Source: Persicaria tinctoria (lineage: Eukaryota; Streptophyta; Magnoliopsida; Caryophyllales; Polygonaceae). From it: DNA of 64,000 nt. The notes under the pieces were generated by a model. The model saw only the letters and a program-made list of their open reading frames with translations. It was not told where the DNA came from and did not search any database. Every line of letters starts with the position of its first letter. Within the stretch, counting starts at the first letter, position 1. The translations under genes were made by a program, and so were the position numbers. The stretch is from contig JBANSL010000001.1 in assembly GCA_037127255.1 (NCBI GenBank), forward strand, positions 37,749,001 to 37,813,000. The letters run 5' to 3'. Below are positions 22,443 to 34,421 of the stretch, in pieces.

Positions 22443-23520
22443 ATCTCTCAATATAATCATAACTCCAAAAATCATTCAATAAACTCATACTCATCATAAA
22501 ATCATCACATCACATATCATGCAATCTCCAACACCCAACCAATGTAACTTCTAACCAACATAAATATAATTTTTCCTCATTATGCAAAAATAAAATAACT
22601 TGGCTCTTTTATTTTCGGAATTTTTGTAATTTACTTTTACCCCTAGGTGAATTTTATCCTCCCTAGGTCCAAGCTTTTTATTTTTCTTTCTTGAGCCGAA
22701 ATACATCTAAGAACAAATGCATAAAAATGAGGGAATAACTAAGCACATAATATTACATCTTCTCAAAATCGTAAATCAAGACATCACACTTTAGCTTCAT
22801 TCTCCTCAATCTCCAAAATAGAGTCTATAACCCACTCAAAATCTCAATTCCCCTAGAATAAGGGTAAGGCTTATCACAGGATAGGGATAATATAATTTTG
22901 TGGAGCTATCAATTAAATAGGCTAAATGCTCAAATTGGCTTCAAAGCAAGATATAACAAAAGGTAGACATGGATAAATATTTGGCTAAAAGGTTGCCTCT
23001 ATCATTTGAACTTATCAAGCAATGAACATGAATATAATCGGTCTTAAAAATAGATAACCATGACAATACTTAATGATAAATGCATAGGAAGAGTAAATCA
23101 CATAAGAAAAGCAAAATAAATATAGATGTATCCCTTATAAGGCCAAAAATATCTCACTAGGGCAAATTTTTGTTGAATATCAAACATGCTCACAAACTTA
23201 GATCATACATGCTCAATTACCTATGCCTAATCATATTTCACATAAAAACCAATTTTAAAGACAAGGTCAAATAATTCCAGAACTCCATAGGATTTATAAG
23301 ATCATGCTCGTATAAAGTTAAATAGGACAAACTCAAATTAGATGGAAATCTTTAAAAATACAATATGCAATGCATGAAAACAAGACTCGCATTTTTTCCA
23401 ACATTTTCTTTTATTTTTTTTTCATATTTGACATTTTATATAACATAAAATAAATAACATAAATAAAAGGACTACAAATCAAAACATGAAACCAAAAATT
23501 AAGCATGGACTAACCTAACT
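22443..23520 (-). other. Element H 3' untranslated region, main part
   Basis: AT-rich, no ORF of note, and homologous to A about 1360-2430 and G 31800-32900. It contains the GGATAAAATTCAC core in reverse at about 22645, flanked by CCTAGG. That block is shared with the leaders of D and E. A run of 18 C at 23541-23558 just beyond takes the place of the second purine-rich 3' box. Confidence 0.65.
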
Positions 23521-23649
23521 AACTAATTCACTTCACTTCTCCCCCCCCCCCCCCCCCCACTTACATGTTGCATTGTCCTCAATGCATAAAAACACAAAGA
23601 GAAACAACAATGAAAAATAAAATAAAGGATTCGAAGGAAGCAAATGACT

Positions 23650-24393
23650 AACAAATTATTGTGAAGGCGGGGTTTGGGGTGTAGACCGTTGATTGATGTC
23701 TTGTAGGGCAATACATATCGCGTTCTGAAGACCGGAGAGCTTATCCGAAAAACTAGCGAGCTTGTCGGCAGTGCTCGCCTCAAAATCAGCAAATTGACGC
23801 TCAATATCATCCAAAGTAACCCATATAGGACCAGCGTCATCTACAACAACTTCTTCTCTGATTACTACATCCTCTGCTATAATCTCAGCAGGGTCATCCT
23901 CAGTTGCCTCATTAACAACCTCAGGTCTCAACACAGGATGAGTGATCGTGGATTCGTAGTGGTTCTGACTCCCCTCAATGAATTATTCTGTAGCCTCTTT
24001 CTACATGTCAAGAGGATTTAGGGTAGCTAACTCGTACCCATAGGCATCAACAGGCGTCCTGGTGATACCAAAAGCTTATGCGATGAGATCCTTAGTCACC
24101 ACGAACTTCCGATTCCTCAATTGAAAATGAATCTCCATATCAGAACAATAATCTAGGGTAGCCAAGAACTCTCTTACCAATGCCGGATAGGTAAAATCAG
24201 CCAAATCCAAGAAATTACCCAAACCTCCCTTCACAAGGAGTCGAGAGACCTCCTCAAATAATCTCAAACGCTTCAATGTCGGGGGATGAAGGAATAGGGT
24301 GGAGACATACTCCCTCTTTTCAAGCTTGAGCCATCGATCCTTTTCCTCCCAAGATAACAGACCAGGCATCTCCCTAGTAGGAACTAAAGACAT
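23650..24393 (-). pseudogene. Element H 3' ORF (Athila ORF-1 / plant transposon protein-like), broken
   Basis: The ORF at 24393-24076 starts MSLVPTREMPGLLSWEEKDR. It continues with DFTYPALVREFLATLDYCSD and HFQLRNRKFVVTKDLIA, a pattern I associate with the ORF found 3' of pol in Athila-type elements. A second ORF (23934-23656) gives the acidic C-terminal part with a coiled coil (FADFEASTADKLASFSDKL). Frameshifts separate them. The role of these proteins is not established. Word pairs lie just upstream at 24461 and 24482. Confidence 0.6.
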
Positions 24394-25058
24394 GATGCAA
24401 ACTCGAGGAGAAAATCAAAGGATACCACGAAAACGACCAAAAATGAACTCTCAGTAGTGACGGCAGGCGTCGTGGATGGGGCGGCGGGCGCCGTGTATAC
24501 CGAGCATGAATCTGAGTGAAAACGTTGGACAACCGACGTCCACACTCTCCAAACTCAAAACTTTGACGATCAACTTGATTTCAACAACTTCTTAGGTGAT
24601 AGGTAGGGGAATGGTATGGGAAAAGATTGATTTTAGTAGATGTAGGGTAGTGATGGAAAGTGCTTTGATGGCAAGAATTTAATTGAAACACAAGGCTTTA
24701 GGTTTTTTGGAATGGATTCAAGTAGGGTTTTGGGTTTTGTAGATTCCTTTGGAGAAAGCTTGTTTGATCCACAATAAGGAATGAAAAATATATGGTGAGT
24801 TGGAAAGGGATATCTAACACAAACGGATTTAACCAAAAATAAAAGATAGATTTAATTCCCTTCCAAGTTTACCAAAAATCCAGACTCGTCAAGAACACAG
24901 GGGCGGCGGGCACCGTGTCCTCAGAACGTGACTCCGTACTCAAATCAAGCCAAACTCAACTCCAACAAAGGTTTTAACTTACCATCACTCTGAAATTCAA
25001 CAACACGATTTATCCTACTTTATTGAATTGAAAAACTAAATGCAAAATTGAAATAATA
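24394..25058 (-). other. Element H spacer upstream of the 3' ORF
   Basis: No ORF recognised. It contains a pair of GC-rich words, CGGCAGGCGTCGTGG at 24461 and CGGCGGGCGCCGTG at 24482 (21 bp apart), and a single CGGCGGGCACCGTG at 24904. Confidence 0.6.
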
Positions 25059-25296
25059 CTACCTCCGTTCAAGAATATAAGTCCTTTTAGACATTTGCAC
25101 ACGAATGAAGGAAATCATAAATTTATTACAATTATACCCTCATTAATTATCCACAACCCTCATCAACCAATAAAATTTGAGAAAAAAAGTCAAAAAGTAA
25201 CAATTCTATTCCCCCAATACCTACAAAATTTGAAGGACTTATATTTCCAAACAAAAAATTAAGCCTAAAAAGACTTATAATTTTGAACGGAGGGAG
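25059..25296. mobile_element. Stowaway-type MITE in element H
   Basis: This 238-bp insertion begins CTACCTCCGTTCAAGAATAT and ends TTTTGAACGGAGGGAG, with TA on each side (25057-25058 and 25297-25298). Inverted ends with a CTCCCTCCGTTC-type terminus and TA target are characteristic of Tc1/mariner Stowaway MITEs. It has no coding capacity and is younger than H. Confidence 0.93.
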
Positions 25297-25492
25297 TATT
25301 ACCTAAACTACCTTAGGTTGCCTCCCAATAAGCGCCTTTATTTCACATCTTTGGCTCTGCGTGATGCATTTCTTGATTAAGTTATCCCATCAAGACCCTC
25401 CACACTACTCTTTTTCGAGACAAGAGGTGGAACTTTAGGAATTTCTCCAACGTACCCATCAATTGCATCAATCAATTCCTTGTTGAAATGAG

Positions 25493-27560
25493 TTACTCCT
25501 GGGGGTTTCCCTGAAAATGCAAAAACATGAACATTGTTAGTAATCGATTTCTCATAGGGAATAACAATATAATCATTTGAAATAGAAACATTGTCCTGTG
25601 ACTTAAAAAAATCTCAATTTTCCTTTCAATATCATCTTTCCCCAATCCAATTTCATCTTTGTTATAAGACTCAACATTCAAAGATTCAGTTTCAATAGAA
25701 GCATCTAACAAACCATTTGATTCATTCCTGTGATCACTTTCATTAGAGTCAAGAACGTCTACAGAATCATTTGTAGAAGAAACAATAGGCTCAAATATAG
25801 AAAACTCAATCTTCCTACCATAAAATTCCATAGTTGGTGATCCTTCAAAACAATTAATCTTAGTCTAAGCCATTTGCAAGAATGGCCTTCCCAAGATAAT
25901 TGGGGTTTCAAGCGTACCTTGCTCCATATCTAGAGTAAAGAAATCAGCTGAAAATATCAAATCGTTTACCTTAACCAGAACATCCTCAACAACTCTTCTA
26001 GGCTTGATACTAGAACAATTAGCGAGTTGTATAGTAACACCAGTTTCAGATAATGCATTGAGACCCAAAAACATGTACAAGTTATAAGACATAACATTCA
26101 TTGAAGCACCTAGGTCTAACATAGCTTTGGTGAAGCTAGCATTACCTATTGCACATGGAATAGTAAACATACTTGGATCTCCGCACTTTTCAGGCAATGT
26201 TGTCTGAAGTAAAGTAGAAACATTTTCACTTAAATTTTCCTTTTCTTTCCTTTTCATCCTTTTCTTGCGTTTCATAGTGCATGGTTCTTTCAAAAACTAT
26301 GCATAGTGAGCCACAATTTTAATCAAATTGAAAAGTGGAATATTTACCTCACAATGAGCAAAGGTGTCATAATGAATTTGTTCATCTTCCCTTTTATGAT
26401 CAGATCTTAAGGCATGAGGAAAGGGTGGTGCAGGTCTTGAAACCTCATAAGACCACTCATTGGAAGATTTCTTTAGGGATTCAACAACGTTGAAAATCGG
26501 TTCCGTCACTAGAGGGGGCGGCAGGCGCCGTGGTGAGGGGTGGCGGGCGTCGTCTTTGCAATGTGTTGCCAATTTTGTTTCGTCCTCTTCTCCCACGCCA
26601 ATTTCTTCCATAGGCCTCTCGTCAACATTCCTAGTGGGCACATTTACTTGTTGGCACTCACATTCTCCTTCGGATTCACTACCACTTTTGATGGTAACTT
26701 CCCCGAATCTTTCGCTTTCAATTCACTACCACTTGTGATGAGATTGATTCATTTGCATAGCCATCTTGTTCACTATCTCCGTAAGCCTATCGATGTCGTC
26801 GTTGTGACCATCTCTAGAACTATCCAACTTATGAACTCCTCTAACTCCTTGGTGTCTCCCATATTGTTGTGATGCATTAGCCAACCCTTCAAAAATTTGC
26901 ATTGCTTCCTGAGGTGTCTTATCCAAAATATCTCCTCCGCTAGTAGCATTGATGAAACTCTTATCGGTATCAAGCAAGCCCTCATAAAGATATAACACTA
27001 GATCATCCTCGGGTATACCATGTTGTGGAAAACTACCCTTAAGCTTCTTGAACCGTTCAACATACTCATAAAGACACTCTATAGGTGATTGCTCAATACT
27101 GGACAACTCCTTCTTAAGTTTGTTGAGGCGAGTCGCATGAATGTACTTTTGCAGGAAAGCTTTCTTTAATTGCACCCAAGTAGTAATGCTTTCTGGGGGT
27201 AGATAATAAAGCCAATCGCTTGCAGAATCTTTCAAGGTAAAGTGCAACAATCTCAACATCAATTGGTCATCGGTAAGGCCTTGTTTGGTTCCTCCCGAGG
27301 CAATCCATGAAAGCAGGGTAAAATAGAAGACCAATTCGACTTGTATTCAAATCTTAAACCCTCAGGGAGATCAGGAAGGCTAATTGCATGTGGTTGAGCA
27401 CTAAAATTAGGTTTCTTATGGTCCTTCTTGGAGGATCAACAACTTCATCTGCCATCTCCTTGTTTGTATAAAACTCGAGCCTCCTTTTCAACCTAAGAGA
27501 TCTTTCAATCTCAAAATCAAAAGACAAAGGTAATGAATTAGAAGATCTAGTTTGAACCAT
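25493..27560 (-). pseudogene. Element H gag-protease, broken
   Basis: Gag starts at an ATG at 27560 (MVQTRSSNSLPLSFDFEIER). After frameshifts near 27340 the gag core is clear: LHFTLKDSASDWLYYLPPES, TTWVQLKKAFLQKY, ECLYEYVERFKKL. The ORF ending at 26297 carries the linker. The protease ORF (26293-25865) has active site LDLGASMNVMS and ends at IILGRPFLQMA. A following frame has MEFYGRKIEFSIFE. Several stops and shifts exclude function. No RT follows. A word pair lies in the linker at 26519 and 26541. Confidence 0.82.
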
Positions 27561-27652
27561 ACAAGGACACAAAAGAATCGAAGAAAAGAATAAAAACAAA
27601 ACAAAAAGAAAGAGTAATTGAAAGAGATAAAGAAAAGCAAACTCCTTTCTTC

Positions 27653-27670
27653 TCCCCGGCAACGACGCCA
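27653..27670 (-). promoter_or_regulatory. Element H primer binding site (tRNA-Asp)
   Basis: The minus strand reads TGGCGTCGTTGCCGGGGA, one mismatch from the tRNA-Asp complement, six bases from the LTR border. Confidence 0.85.
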
Positions 27671-27676
27671 AGAGTT

Positions 27677-28956
27677 TGACACGGGACGAACGTCGTTGGC
27701 ACTTTCGCCTTTTGCCTAATAGTAATATAATTCAAAATCAAACACAATACCAATAGATTAGTCAATCAATCACTTGATAAACCAAACAACTACTAGTACA
27801 ACAATTTAGTCCGGAGTCGAACCCATAGGGAGAAGTGATTTCCTATTCAATAACTCTTAAGAAGAACTCTTATGACCAAACAATGATTTGTAGCAATTAA
27901 CCAAGATGTAAAAATAACCAACTTTATGATTGCAAAGTCGATTTATAACAAAGTTGAAAGAATATTTCACCTGTAATTCTTTGACAATGGTTGGAATTAT
28001 GGTCTTAGGATTGATCTGTCAATTATTCATAAACACATGTCTACTTGACTAAAGTTGAGAGATCTGCATGGATACAATCACCTTATTCAATATCACTAAA
28101 GAATAACATTAAGGACTCAAGTAATTAGACCAATTGGCATATTGACTCAATGCAATTAAGGCAAACCAGAACAACCCTAATCAACCCTAATCGACATATC
28201 CACAACATAGATCAATTGAAATCATCCACTACAAAGACAAAGAAATACCACTACTTCAATACTTTGTTTGCTATCAAGAACACAATAACGAATTCATAAC
28301 TAAGAAGCAATTTCTAACATGGTGATCAATCATAGAAAGGAACACAAATATAATCAATAAGCACAAGATGATAACTATGAATATGAATAACTAAATAGAA
28401 TCAAATCCTCACAATCCAAACAACCATGTCTTCGAATCACAGTCAAAACTATGAGTTTAGCAACTCATAGGTCAAATCTCTCTCTCTAATGGTGTTCATA
28501 GTCTCACACAATAGCCACACACGACGAATAAACTGAATAAACCTAAGACTCATAAGGAGTCGGCAAAACCCTAATAGAAATAATAATATAATAATAGGAA
28601 ATATGGTATTCAGATACAAAATCGCAATCGCTGGAAATCGGCCCACAGCGGGCGCCGCCCTTACAGTGACGGGATTCCCTCGATTGACTTCAATTATCTC
28701 CAATATCGTGCTTCCTTGCTCCTCTCTAGCTTCTTCCTCAGCCTCCATATGCTCTAAAACATGTCTCTTAATCTCTTCCAACGTCCCTTGATGGTCGGAA
28801 TGTAATTCTGCAGAATAAATACTAAAAAGACGTAGATTCTAAACTCGAATACTTCACAAGCAATATACGAAACTAGACTCAAACATAAGCAAAACCACTA
28901 TATATATAAATGCAATAAGAAATACCTATAATGCCTATATAAAATATGCATTATCA
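27677..28956 (-). repeat. Element H 5' LTR
   Basis: About 1280 bp, TG to CA on the minus strand, from TGATAATGCATATTTTATAT at the right end to GTGTCA before the primer site. A GC-rich word (AGCGGGCGCCG) lies at about 28647. The starting ~40 bp match element I at 29750 in the opposite orientation. Confidence 0.78.
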
Positions 28957-29317
28957 GAATGTATGTGAATTGAAGCATGATGAGATGTTATGTGAGATAT
29001 TATGTGATGATATGTGTTGAGAGATATGAAATTTTATATGATGACCCAAGATGAGACGATGGATGAGATATTATATGTTGAAACGATATGAACATGAAAT
29101 GATATATGATATATGATATATGATGAGATAATATGAAATGAGAGTATGTGAAGTGATGTATGATAGTTAAGGGTGCCTTGTGTGACTTGGATAGACTTAT
29201 GCGTATTTGTATATATGTTAGGTGATTTGTGATCTATTGGACATTGAATTTGGTGTTTATTTCTTGGATTCTGTGCCCCTTTAGGTAACTTCTTTTACGG
29301 GCTTACTCAGACTAATC
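28957..29317. other. AT-rich spacer with ATGATAT-type repeats
   Basis: 28960-29160 is made of variants of GATATGATATATGATGAGAT. No gene or element end is recognised. It separates H from the copia fragment. Confidence 0.55.
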
Positions 29318-29749
29318 AGAATGATCCGTCTGACCATCACACGACAGAAAATTAGCTTTGTTATGTATACCTTAGCACATTTTCTTCAGGCTCCGAGAGT
29401 TGATCATTGGCATGCTGCTTTACATGTCTTGCGCTATCTCATGAGTCACTCTGGTCCGGGCTTTCTGCCTCCAGCTCCTTACAGATCTCTGCTTACTGTG
29501 ACTCTAATTGGGCTGCTTTTCCTCTATCTCGCCGCTCTACCTCTAGCTTCTTCGTCTGCCTTGGTTCTTCACCTATTTATTGGAAGACAAAAAAGTAACA
29601 CACAGTTGCTCGCTCGTTTGCTAAAGCCGAATACCGCTCTATGGCCTCTACGTGTGTTGAGCTTCTTTGGTTGAAGTCGCTCTTACTCTCGCTTGGTGTT
29701 CAACACTCAACACCCATGCGTCTTTACTGTGATAGTCAGGCTGTCATAC
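29318..29749 (+). pseudogene. Ty1/copia RNase H fragment
   Basis: Translation gives RLTITR then HFLQAPRVDHWHAALHVLRY, typical of the copia RT-RNase H connection. After a frame change come AYCDSNWAAFPLSRRSTSSF and a WKTKK stop HTVARS segment, then ELLWLKSLLLSLGVQHSTPM and LYCDSQAV. Both frameshift and stop are visible. The fragment is cut at its 3' end by the start of I at 29750. No LTRs are visible nearby. Confidence 0.9.
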
Positions 29750-30227
29750 TGATAATGCATATTTTATATAGGCATTATAGGTAGTTGTTAGTACATTTAG
29801 GATAGTCTATATCATGTTTATTTTAGTAGTTGGTTTTGCAAGTTTGGAATCTATGCACTTTTTATACTTATTTGCATATTTATGTCCCAACGCCAGAAGG
29901 ACACATTTATGGCTTGCCAAGGATGAGTATGAAGAGCTAGGAACCTAAGGAAACACGTGAAGAAGGAAAGAAAGAGGCGTGGATGAAGTTAACTAGGATC
30001 CGGCAGTGATTTATCGAAGAAGTTCGCTACTGTTGACACGGCGCCCGCCACCTGAAGCACGACACCCGCCGCCCATGCCGATACAAAATTACAATTCCGT
30101 TCTTTTGGAAACTAATTAGTTTAAGTTTATATTTATGTGTTGGCCGACTTTTACAAGTGAGAGATTTTTGTGGAAGAGAAATCTAATTGAGAGAGAACTC
30201 CAATGGAGAATTTGAGATGTAGACTTT
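29750..30227 (+). repeat. Element I: H-type LTR fragment
   Basis: It starts TGATAATGCATATTTTATAT, as the H LTR does, but in the opposite orientation, and ends abruptly where the G LTR begins. It carries a word pair CACGGCGCCCGCC / CACGACACCCGCC at 30037 and 30058, 21 bp apart. It is probably the first part of an LTR interrupted by G. Confidence 0.68.
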
Positions 30228-31266
30228 TGATGTGCGCTCAAATAACTAATGAAGGGTTTTTTCAAACAAATAAATTTATAAGATCGAAACCCCGTTATAG
30301 TATAGTAGGGTTAAGTTCGTCCACATAGAGAAAGTCAGTGACTCAATTCTAGTTACCAACGAACAAGAAATAGCAAGAAGAGATGGAAAATTATAGAAAT
30401 TTTGGGGGTTTGTGGGCTGCTGGAATTTTTAGGAAAAATCAATAATAATGAAAGTCAGGGCATAGGGATCACCACAACGATAATCATACAAATATTGCAA
30501 TAAATCATATAAAAATCATGTTTTTATCTATTAAATAGGTCAACTTGCATCAACCCTAGCAAAGTAATCAATTTATTTTTCATAAATTAAAAAACTTTAC
30601 AAACAATCTTAATTAGGTTATCAAACTTGCGTTCAAAACCCTAATTACTATCCAATTCACAATTCAATCTTTCAATTCAATTGCAAAAGGAATTTCCCCA
30701 ATTTTTATTGAGTACTTAAGCATATAAAATAGATAAAACCAATCCAGTCATCAATTCATAGCAAAATTGCAAGCATAACTATCGTTGGGATCACCCCAAC
30801 CCTAGAAAAGGCGACTACTCGCGTATAAACATGGTAGACATTGCAAAATTCGTGGAAAAAAAAAATCAGAAATTCAAATGGCATAAAAACCTGAGAATAA
30901 TGTCAACAAAGCGTCCCCAAAAGCCTCACAAAACTTTCTCCAACTTTCGTCGAAGAAATCGCTTCGAAAAGCTCCCAAATCTGCTCACAAACACTCTCTA
31001 AACATGTGCTGAGAATTCTAACTCCGATTTGTTCCGTTCTTTTTCTATGTGCTCCTTATTTTCTTCCACTTCTTTTCAATGTTAAAAGTTTTTTCAAAAA
31101 TAGCTCCCAAAATCCTGTAAAACACACAAAAGCTAGTATAGACAACTATTTCCCATGGAATATGAAAACTTATGCAAACGACACTAATCCCAACGCAAAA
31201 CTTATGAAAATGACTCAAATTGACGTCAAAACATATGGGAAAATATAACTAAAAACATGCACATCA
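30228..31266 (-). repeat. Element G 3' LTR
   Basis: 1039 bp with perfectly inverted ends TGATGTGC (30228-30235) and GCACATCA (31259-31266). The interior shares blocks with the A LTR, such as CACAACGATAA and ACCCCAACCCTAGAA. I do not see the TCGGTACCGA word here. Confidence 0.8.
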
Positions 31267-33033
31267 AAATACATCATACTTAGACTTGCTTGTCCTCAAC
31301 CAATAACCAAGCAATAACCAATACCTACAACACATCCTTTAAGTCTTCGCCCTTATCAAAAGCAACATCATAAAGCTATAGCAAAGCAAAGCAAGTGAAT
31401 TTAACGTCATCATACATATATGAAAGATCCATAGACATAGGCAATATAAATCGAATCTCACAGGGATAATGTGTTAACACTGAACTCTCAATGAGTTTAC
31501 GCTATGAAGATCAACTATCAACTCAATTCCATAAATAAACTCATAAACATTACAATTTAAATGTAAATCCACTTTGCAACCAATTATGTAAATGCAAACA
31601 AGAACCATCAGGAAGACTTCGCTCAATGGAAGACTTCAAAGAAGACTCCATTCGGCGGGGTTGTAATGGGGCTTGATAAGAAATAAAGGGCATGAAATTA
31701 TTTCGCTATGTGGTGATTAATAAAATCCAGGAATCAAGACTTCTAAATCTCCAACACAACTCAACCAAACCATAACTCTCAATCATATTCATCAACCAAA
31801 CTCTCCAACTCATCTCAATGAAGAACACAACCTCTCAAACTCAATAAACCTCTTCAAAAAAATGAATCTTGCAAAAGTAAAGGAAATAAGGTAAATTTGC
31901 CTCATGCACTTTATTCATAACATATACTTCTCTTTCTTTTATTTTCTTTTATTTTTTTTTAATTTCTTTCTCTTTTTTTTTCCTGAATTTCCTTTTTTAT
32001 AATACAAAAAAATATGTAATCAAAAAATACTGCATTTATAGGGCGAGCCAAAAATCCTTTTACATAATATGCATAGCAAGATAAAAATATCAACTCAACC
32101 CATAACTCAATAAACTCCAAAATTCTTCTCACTTGAAATCAAACACAAGCTCATTCGTTCCACAAACCATCATTCCAACCAACTCTAAGTCTTAATTCCC
32201 AAATGGGGGTTAGACTCAATTTGGCTAAGGATAATTTTGTGGAGCTTATAAATTGAGGTCTCAGGCTAATGTTCTGGCTTCAAGCAGAGATAATGTAGGG
32301 CAGTTAAAGAGAGGATAAAATTGGCTTAATAGGTACCTCCATTATTTAATTCTCATTCACATAAACATATAAATGTATTGGCTTTGAATAACTATCACAA
32401 TATTTAGAGATGCATAGGAAGAGTAAATACACTCTAGAAAGCAGATTGATTTTTAATGTTCTCCCTCTAAGGCCAAAATTCTCACTAGGACAAATATTAT
32501 TGGATTTCAACCTTAGCTTAGGATCATATGTGCTCAATTTCATCACAAGTTCACAATCCTCATAAAAACAATTTCAAGGACTTAGGCTAAACCTCTCAAA
32601 CATGTCGTAGGACTGACATGATCAAATCAGTCATTATTTATCATCATAGGACATCTAAGTTAGGGTATAAACTCATAAACTAAAACCTAAACACACTTTT
32701 TTTTTACGTTTTTGACATTTTTTTAATTTTTTTGTATTTCTGTATTTATTTTGTGACACTAAAAGCAAGACTAAAGTAACTAAAATATGAAAAAAGACTC
32801 AAATGCATAAAAACTTAAACATGAATGCATAACATAATCCAACTAAAGTAAAATGTAACACATAAACATGATCCAGAACAAATAAAAATGACACAAATAA
32901 GTTTTCTGAATCCCCCACCCCATACTTAAAAATAGACGGTGTCCCCACTATCAAAAGAAAAAGCAAAGTAAAAGGGAAAAGACTCAGAAACTCACAAAAG
33001 AAATTCAGAAGTTGTTGAAAACATCCATAAACT
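31267..33033 (-). other. Element G 3' untranslated region
   Basis: No ORF of note. It is collinear with A 843-2500. It holds a purine-tract position (31267-31285), the TTGCTTGAGGACAAGCAA-like hairpin (31286-31303, one change) and the second box CCCCATACTT/GTGTCCCCACT at about 32920-32950. Confidence 0.68.
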
Positions 33034-34421
33034 CTACGGAGAAGATGGTGGTGGTGGGAATGGATGTTGTGGAAACAAAGAAGATGCCCAGGCCATGAAA
33101 GAGTACTGGTGTGTTTCCTGTTGGTCCATCCTCTTATTAAAGTGTGTAAACTCCTCTATAAGAGCACCCTGCCCATTCTGTAGGGCCTCCTGGCCGTGTC
33201 TATGAGATCTAATGTCACCCATGATGTCAGTATGACTAGGAGGATGCTGGGGCACAGATCTTCTCGGGCCAGCCCCATCAGAAAAGGAGCAGCTACTAGG
33301 CATAGCGTCATGATCCATATAGTCGGTGTCGTGCTTATGCTGTTTGTGCTCATAGTGGGATCCTTGCCCAAAGGATCCAAACCCGTCAAATAAACTAGGT
33401 GAAGGCACCACCAAGTCAAAAGTGCTCTCATTGCGGGGGTATCTAGGTGGTCTTTGTCGTCTCAAAGGATCATTCTGAATGTCTTTTGGAGTTGGTGGAA
33501 GTGCAGAAGCCCAAGTGACAAACCGATTAGGGATATATAGCAAGTCCATATTCAATCTGGTAATCTCCACCTCATGGTCATGAAAGACTGAACGAAGCTT
33601 GTCTCTGTTGCACTTGATCACATTAGCACTAATAAGATATGTTGTGTCTATCATTAGAATGGGCACAAACTTGTATCGGGTGAAGTCGACCTCAAGGCGC
33701 ATGGCCAACAGCGCCACCAATCCTCCAAACTAAAGTTCTTCCGTGCGTGCTCTATAGGCCATGACATGCATAATGAACTCAAACCCCAAGTTCAAGGGTG
33801 TCTGCATCTCAAATAACACCCCTCTCAAACAAGCAATTTCAGTTCTAGTGAGTGTAGATAGTTCCCTCTTGGCCGAGATAGTGCTACCAAAAAATCATAA
33901 AATAATACGGAAAAGAGAGTTCACAATGTCCTTACCCTGAAGTGCTCTAGGAGGTGATGTGCCTGTGATAAGTGTCCAGTTCTCGAGGGCCTTCCAGCTG
34001 GGATGACTGTATGGCACGACTGGGTTGGGGAATCCCAGCAATGCGTTGAACTGCTACAATGTGAAGGAATGGTGGACATTCCCCGCTAGAGTGCAATAGG
34101 GCCCTCAAAATCTAGGCTGGCAATATTGCTCGCCAACGTAGTTGTGAACTAGGCAGTAAGAGCAGGATAGTGGTGGGGGACATGCTCCAGAAGACTAGTG
34201 GCGCCTAAGTAGGAGAAGGCATCCATCAAGTCATCCTTTACCCCAAGGCTCTCTCCATCAGTGGGGTCATACCATCGGGCCTTCATATCTCCCTTCTTAT
34301 GGAACTCCTTGTAGTCCTTCTTCAGGTGGGAGTCGGAGATGATGACATTATCCAACGGGACTGTAGTGAATGACTCCCTAGCCCTCTTACTACGCTGACG
34401 ACTAAACATCTTCCTGGACAA
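33034..34421 (-). pseudogene. Element G 3' ORF (Athila ORF-1-like), frameshifted
   Basis: The N-terminal part (34421-34149) starts MSRKMFSRQRSKRARESFTT and ends near LEHVPHHYPALTA, typical of the opening of Athila-type 3' ORFs. The C-terminal part (33720-33034) has DYMDHDAMPSS, a Q/H-rich stretch and a proline-rich end (PPPPSSP). The two are in different frames, with stops between 33721 and 34148. Function unknown. Confidence 0.62.

Larger units (their letters stand above)
22443..28956 (-). mobile_element. Element H: Athila-like element without RT-integrase (right portion)
   Basis: On the minus strand, right to left, it has a 5' LTR, a tRNA-Asp primer site, gag, protease, a short acidic region, an Athila-type 3' ORF and a 3' untranslated region that continues at 8157-8644. 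The post-integrase box GGTTGCCTCCCAATAAGCGC (25317-25336) sits only about 160 bp beyond the protease-region ORF end. In G the same kind of box (36031-36051) follows a full pol. RT, RNase H and integrase therefore appear deleted. Its own 3' LTR is outside the window. Confidence 0.78.
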
